A stretch of 7,752 nucleotides of DNA from Microbacteriaceae bacterium (GTDB lineage: Bacteria; Actinomycetota; Actinomycetes; Actinomycetales; Microbacteriaceae), in contig RFQD01000058.1 of NCBI GenBank assembly GCA_009925875.1, positions 1 through 7,752 of the forward strand. Direction: 5' to 3'. The first letter of the stretch is position 1. Every line of letters begins with the position of its first letter. The position numbers were made by a program, and so were the translations under genes. Below the pieces are notes generated by a model, which saw only the letters and a list, made by a program, of their open reading frames with translations, had not been told where the DNA came from and searched no databases. Of this stretch, positions 6,327-7,752 are shown one piece after another.

Positions 6327-6641
6327 CTACCCGGCCCATCCGAGCAACCTCAACACCGCAGCCAAAATTCCGGCGACCACCACGGCGACAATGAACGGTG
6401 CACGCAGCGCGAATAAGCCAGCGGCAACGAGCACGGCCGGTATGCGCGCATCCAACTCAATGGATTGACCCACACTCAATGACTGCACGGCAACAAGCGC
6501 GGAAAGCATGGCCACGGTCAACAAATTTGCGACACGCGTAGCGGTCGGATGTTCGAGAATGCGCTGAGGAACGAGATAGCCGATGTACTTCGTCGCAAAC
6601 GACAGTGCCGAGGCGACGAGAACGACAACCCACACGGTCAT
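6327..6641 (-). CDS. azlD: AzlD-type small subunit of branched-chain amino acid exporter
   Basis: The 104-residue protein consists of about four membrane helices (near 3-24, 36-54, 66-80 and 81-100) with the family hallmarks TKYIGYLVP (17-25), ARIPAVLVAAGLFALRAP and a hydrophobic C-terminus. AzlD is the small partner of AzlC; the pair (BrnFE in corynebacteria) exports branched-chain amino acids and, in Bacillus, confers 4-azaleucine resistance. The frame stays open for another 80 codons upstream, but that part is the shadow of azlC. The true start is ATG 6641, which overlaps the azlC stop as ATGA and has a strong AGGAGG seven bases before it. The gene faces def tail to tail. Confidence 0.93.
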   Translation of the reverse strand: MTVWVVVLVASALSFATKYIGYLVPQRILEHPTATRVANLLTVAMLSALVAVQSLSVGQSIELDARIPAVLVAAGLFALRAPFIVAVVVAGILAAVLRLLGWAG

Positions 6642-7405
6642 GAGTCGGCCTCCTCGGTCGACAGTCCGGGTACCTCGCCGGGGTCGCTTCTGTCGTCGGG
6701 TTGTGGATGCTCGACGCCCGCCTCTCGACGTCGGAACGCGTTCGTGAGCCCGATCACCAGCGCGACGGCCGCAGCCGCAAGAACAGGAACGCCCGGTGGT
6801 GCGAAAGGGATCAATATCGTTGCGAGCACGGCGGACGCGGCCGCAACAACACCGGCCTGCAATTGTTTGAGCCGCGGCCACAGCAACCCGAGAAACGCGG
6901 CAGCAGCAACCGCGTCAAGCCCGAGTCCATCCACATCACCGAGAACATTGCCCACAAGGGCTCCCGCCAGCGTGGTGAGATTCCAGCCAACGAATACCGC
7001 AATCCCGGTCGTCCAGAAACCGACGCGCTGCGAGCGAACCTCCGCCTGGTTGAGTGCGACAGCGGTTGACTCGTCAATCGTCAGTTGGGCGGCCAGTGGT
7101 TTGAGCCACGAAGCTGTAGCCACGATCGGGGCCATCCGGATCGAATAGATTCCGTTGCGGAGTCCGAGGAACGCACTCGACGCAATTGCTGTCCATCCGG
7201 CCGCCACACCGCCGGAAGCGAGCACGCCAACCACCGCGAACTGAGAACCGCCGGAAAAGAGAAATAGGCTCAGCACACACGTTTGCCAGATTGTGAGGCC
7301 GGACGCCACACTCAGCGCGCCAAAGGAAAAGCCGTACGTGGATACGGCGACACCGACGGCAACGCCCGCCCGCAACGCCACCTTTTCGGATTCGGAGAAT
7401 GTCAT
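6638..7405 (-). CDS. azlC: AzlC-type large subunit of branched-chain amino acid exporter
   Basis: The 255-residue permease shows the AzlC pattern: STYGFSFGALSVASGLTIWQ (22-41), LSLFLFSGGSQFAVVG (45-60), the RNGIYS motif (83-88), QLTIDESTAVA (107-117), and repeated helices to about residue 223. It would work with AzlD as a branched-chain amino acid exporter of the BrnFE type. The last 32 residues form a hydrophilic, acidic tail; its final Glu-Glu codons also encode the azlD ribosome site. I prefer ATG 7405, four bases after AAGGAG. A GTG immediately before it (7408) would add one residue. tRNA-Asn lies 19 bp upstream on the same strand with no terminator between. No Lrp-type regulator is present in the window. 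Confidence 0.94.
   Translation of the reverse strand: MTFSESEKVALRAGVAVGVAVSTYGFSFGALSVASGLTIWQTCVLSLFLFSGGSQFAVVGVLASGGVAAGWTAIASSAFLGLRNGIYSIRMAPIVATASWLKPLAAQLTIDESTAVALNQAEVRSQRVGFWTTGIAVFVGWNLTTLAGALVGNVLGDVDGLGLDAVAAAAFLGLLWPRLKQLQAGVVAAASAVLATILIPFAPPGVPVLAAAAVALVIGLTNAFRRREAGVEHPQPDDRSDPGEVPGLSTEEADS
6649..6654 (-). promoter_or_regulatory. Strong Shine-Dalgarno of azlD inside azlC
   Basis: AGGAGG on the minus strand lies seven bases before ATG 6641. It fixes the azlD start and shows that azlD is translated from the azlC message. Confidence 0.8.
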
Positions 7406-7409
7406 CACT

Positions 7410-7415
7410 CTCCTT
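7410..7415 (-). promoter_or_regulatory. Shine-Dalgarno of azlC just after tRNA-Asn
   Basis: AAGGAG lies four bases before ATG 7405 and only 9 bases after the tRNA-Asn 3' end, within a purine-rich run. A GGGAG a few bases further upstream could serve the alternative GTG at 7408. Confidence 0.7.
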
Positions 7416-7424
7416 CTCCCACTG

Positions 7425-7497
7425 CTCCCCGACTTGGACTCGAACCAAGAACCTGCCGGTTAACAGCCGGCTGCTCTGCCAATTGAGCTATCGAGGA
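7425..7497 (-). tRNA. tRNA-Asn (GUU)
   Basis: A 73-nt cloverleaf folds fully: acceptor TCCTCGA/TCGGGGA, D arm GCTC/GAGC, anticodon stem GCCGG/CCGGC with loop CTGTTAA (anticodon GUU), variable loop AGGTT, T arm CTTGG/CCAAG with loop TTCGAGT, and discriminator G. CCA is not encoded; the following bases are CAG. Anticodon and discriminator agree with asparagine. The gene is 60 bp downstream of the hydroxyacid dehydrogenase stop and just ahead of azlC on the same strand. Confidence 0.97.
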
Positions 7498-7519
7498 TTG
7501 CACCTTTCGGGCGACAACT

Positions 7520-7525
7520 ACATTA
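7520..7525 (-). promoter_or_regulatory. Candidate -10 of tRNA-Asn (and perhaps azlCD)
   Basis: TAATGT is preceded by TGC, an extended -10, about 22 bp ahead of the tRNA 5' end. The -35 region (TATTTG at 17 bp) is weak. It is the best promoter candidate in the 60 bp between the dehydrogenase stop and the tRNA, and may also drive azlCD. Confidence 0.45.
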
Positions 7526-7557
7526 GCACTCTGGGCACCGGGCAAATAATCGGCCGG

Positions 7558-7752
7558 TCAGTAGCCCAATGAGGGATCCACGACGCCCTCGAGCGGCTCA
7601 CCACGCACGAATGCGGTGACATTGCGCCGCACGCGTTCCGCGAGCAACGGACCGGTCATCTCCGGTGTGTCCGCCATGTGCGGCGTGATGAGCATGTTCG
7701 GTGCGTTCCACAATGGATGCCCATCGGGCAGTGGCTCGGGCTCGGTGACGTC
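7558..7752 (-). CDS. D-isomer-specific 2-hydroxyacid dehydrogenase, C-terminal part
   Basis: The 64 visible residues begin DVTEPEPLPDGHPLW and continue PNMLITPHMAD, the hallmark C-terminal motif of NAD(P)-dependent D-2-hydroxyacid dehydrogenases. The His in TPHMA (residue 25 of the fragment) corresponds to the catalytic His of this family. The remaining part (RVRRNVTAFVRGEPLEGVVD) is the usual final helix and tail. The coenzyme-binding domain lies beyond the window, so the substrate (lactate, glyoxylate/hydroxypyruvate, phosphoglycerate or other) cannot be assigned. The stop is TGA at 7560-7558, 60 bp before tRNA-Asn. Confidence 0.9.
   Translation of the reverse strand, partial: DVTEPEPLPDGHPLWNAPNMLITPHMADTPEMTGPLLAERVRRNVTAFVRGEPLEGVVDPSLGY

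Noticed and set aside
6642..6881. Upstream extension of azlD by 80 codons
   Set aside because: The added sequence is Arg/Cys-rich and fully overlaps azlC; ATG 6641 has an AGGAGG site and the typical ATGA overlap.
6549..7148. Plus-strand open frame antisense to azlC and azlD
   Set aside because: The product is Ala/Ser/Thr-rich low-complexity sequence with no recognisable motif; azlCD on the other strand show clear family patterns.
1..7752. CRISPR array, defence island, toxin-antitoxin pair, insertion sequence or prophage
   Set aside because: No spaced direct repeats, transposase or nuclease motifs, or small paired orphan genes were found; the gene set reads as ordinary chromosome.

Overview
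The window looks like chromosomal DNA from an actinobacterium, most likely a Microbacteriaceae-type organism of moderately high GC. This is an inference from gene content, tRNA sequences without an encoded CCA, TANNNT-type -10 elements placed for leaderless transcripts, and the style of the proteins (subtilase with FnIII repeats, NIPA/EamA-like transporter, AzlCD pair). I see no phage, insertion sequence, CRISPR array or plasmid functions. Most of the window is housekeeping or ordinary accessory genes, and I found no clearly new multi-gene system.

Layout. Bases 1-115 hold the 5' end of a minus-strand gene resembling DUF1684. It diverges from a large plus-strand gene (231-2597) for a secreted proteinase K/aqualysin-like subtilase followed by four fibronectin type III domains. 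A minus-strand tRNA with a CAU anticodon (2665-2738) follows in convergent orientation. Next is a minus-strand block read from high to low coordinates. In transcription order it holds a NIPA/EamA-like transporter (4691-5707), a GT4 glycosyltransferase started with TTG (3366-4598) and, 9 bp after it, a cupin lipoprotein (2823-3356).

The transporter diverges from peptide deformylase (5749-6312, plus) across only 41 bp. Each start is preceded by TANNNT-N6-ATG, so both mRNAs are probably leaderless and their promoters overlap. Deformylase converges with azlD, with 14 bp between stops. On the minus strand azlC (6638-7405) and azlD (6327-6641) overlap by ATGA. tRNA-Asn(GUU) lies 19 bp upstream of azlC on the same strand, which suggests a joint transcript. 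The window ends inside the C-terminal part of a D-2-hydroxyacid dehydrogenase (7558-7752, minus).

Functional links visible here are limited. The azlCD pair forms one branched-chain amino acid exporter. The glycosyltransferase and cupin lipoprotein probably share an mRNA and may both act at the cell envelope. The subtilase is an exported protease standing alone. The points most worth a second look are regulatory: the overlapping divergent leaderless promoters, a palindrome on the first gene's -10, and the tRNA-azlCD arrangement.
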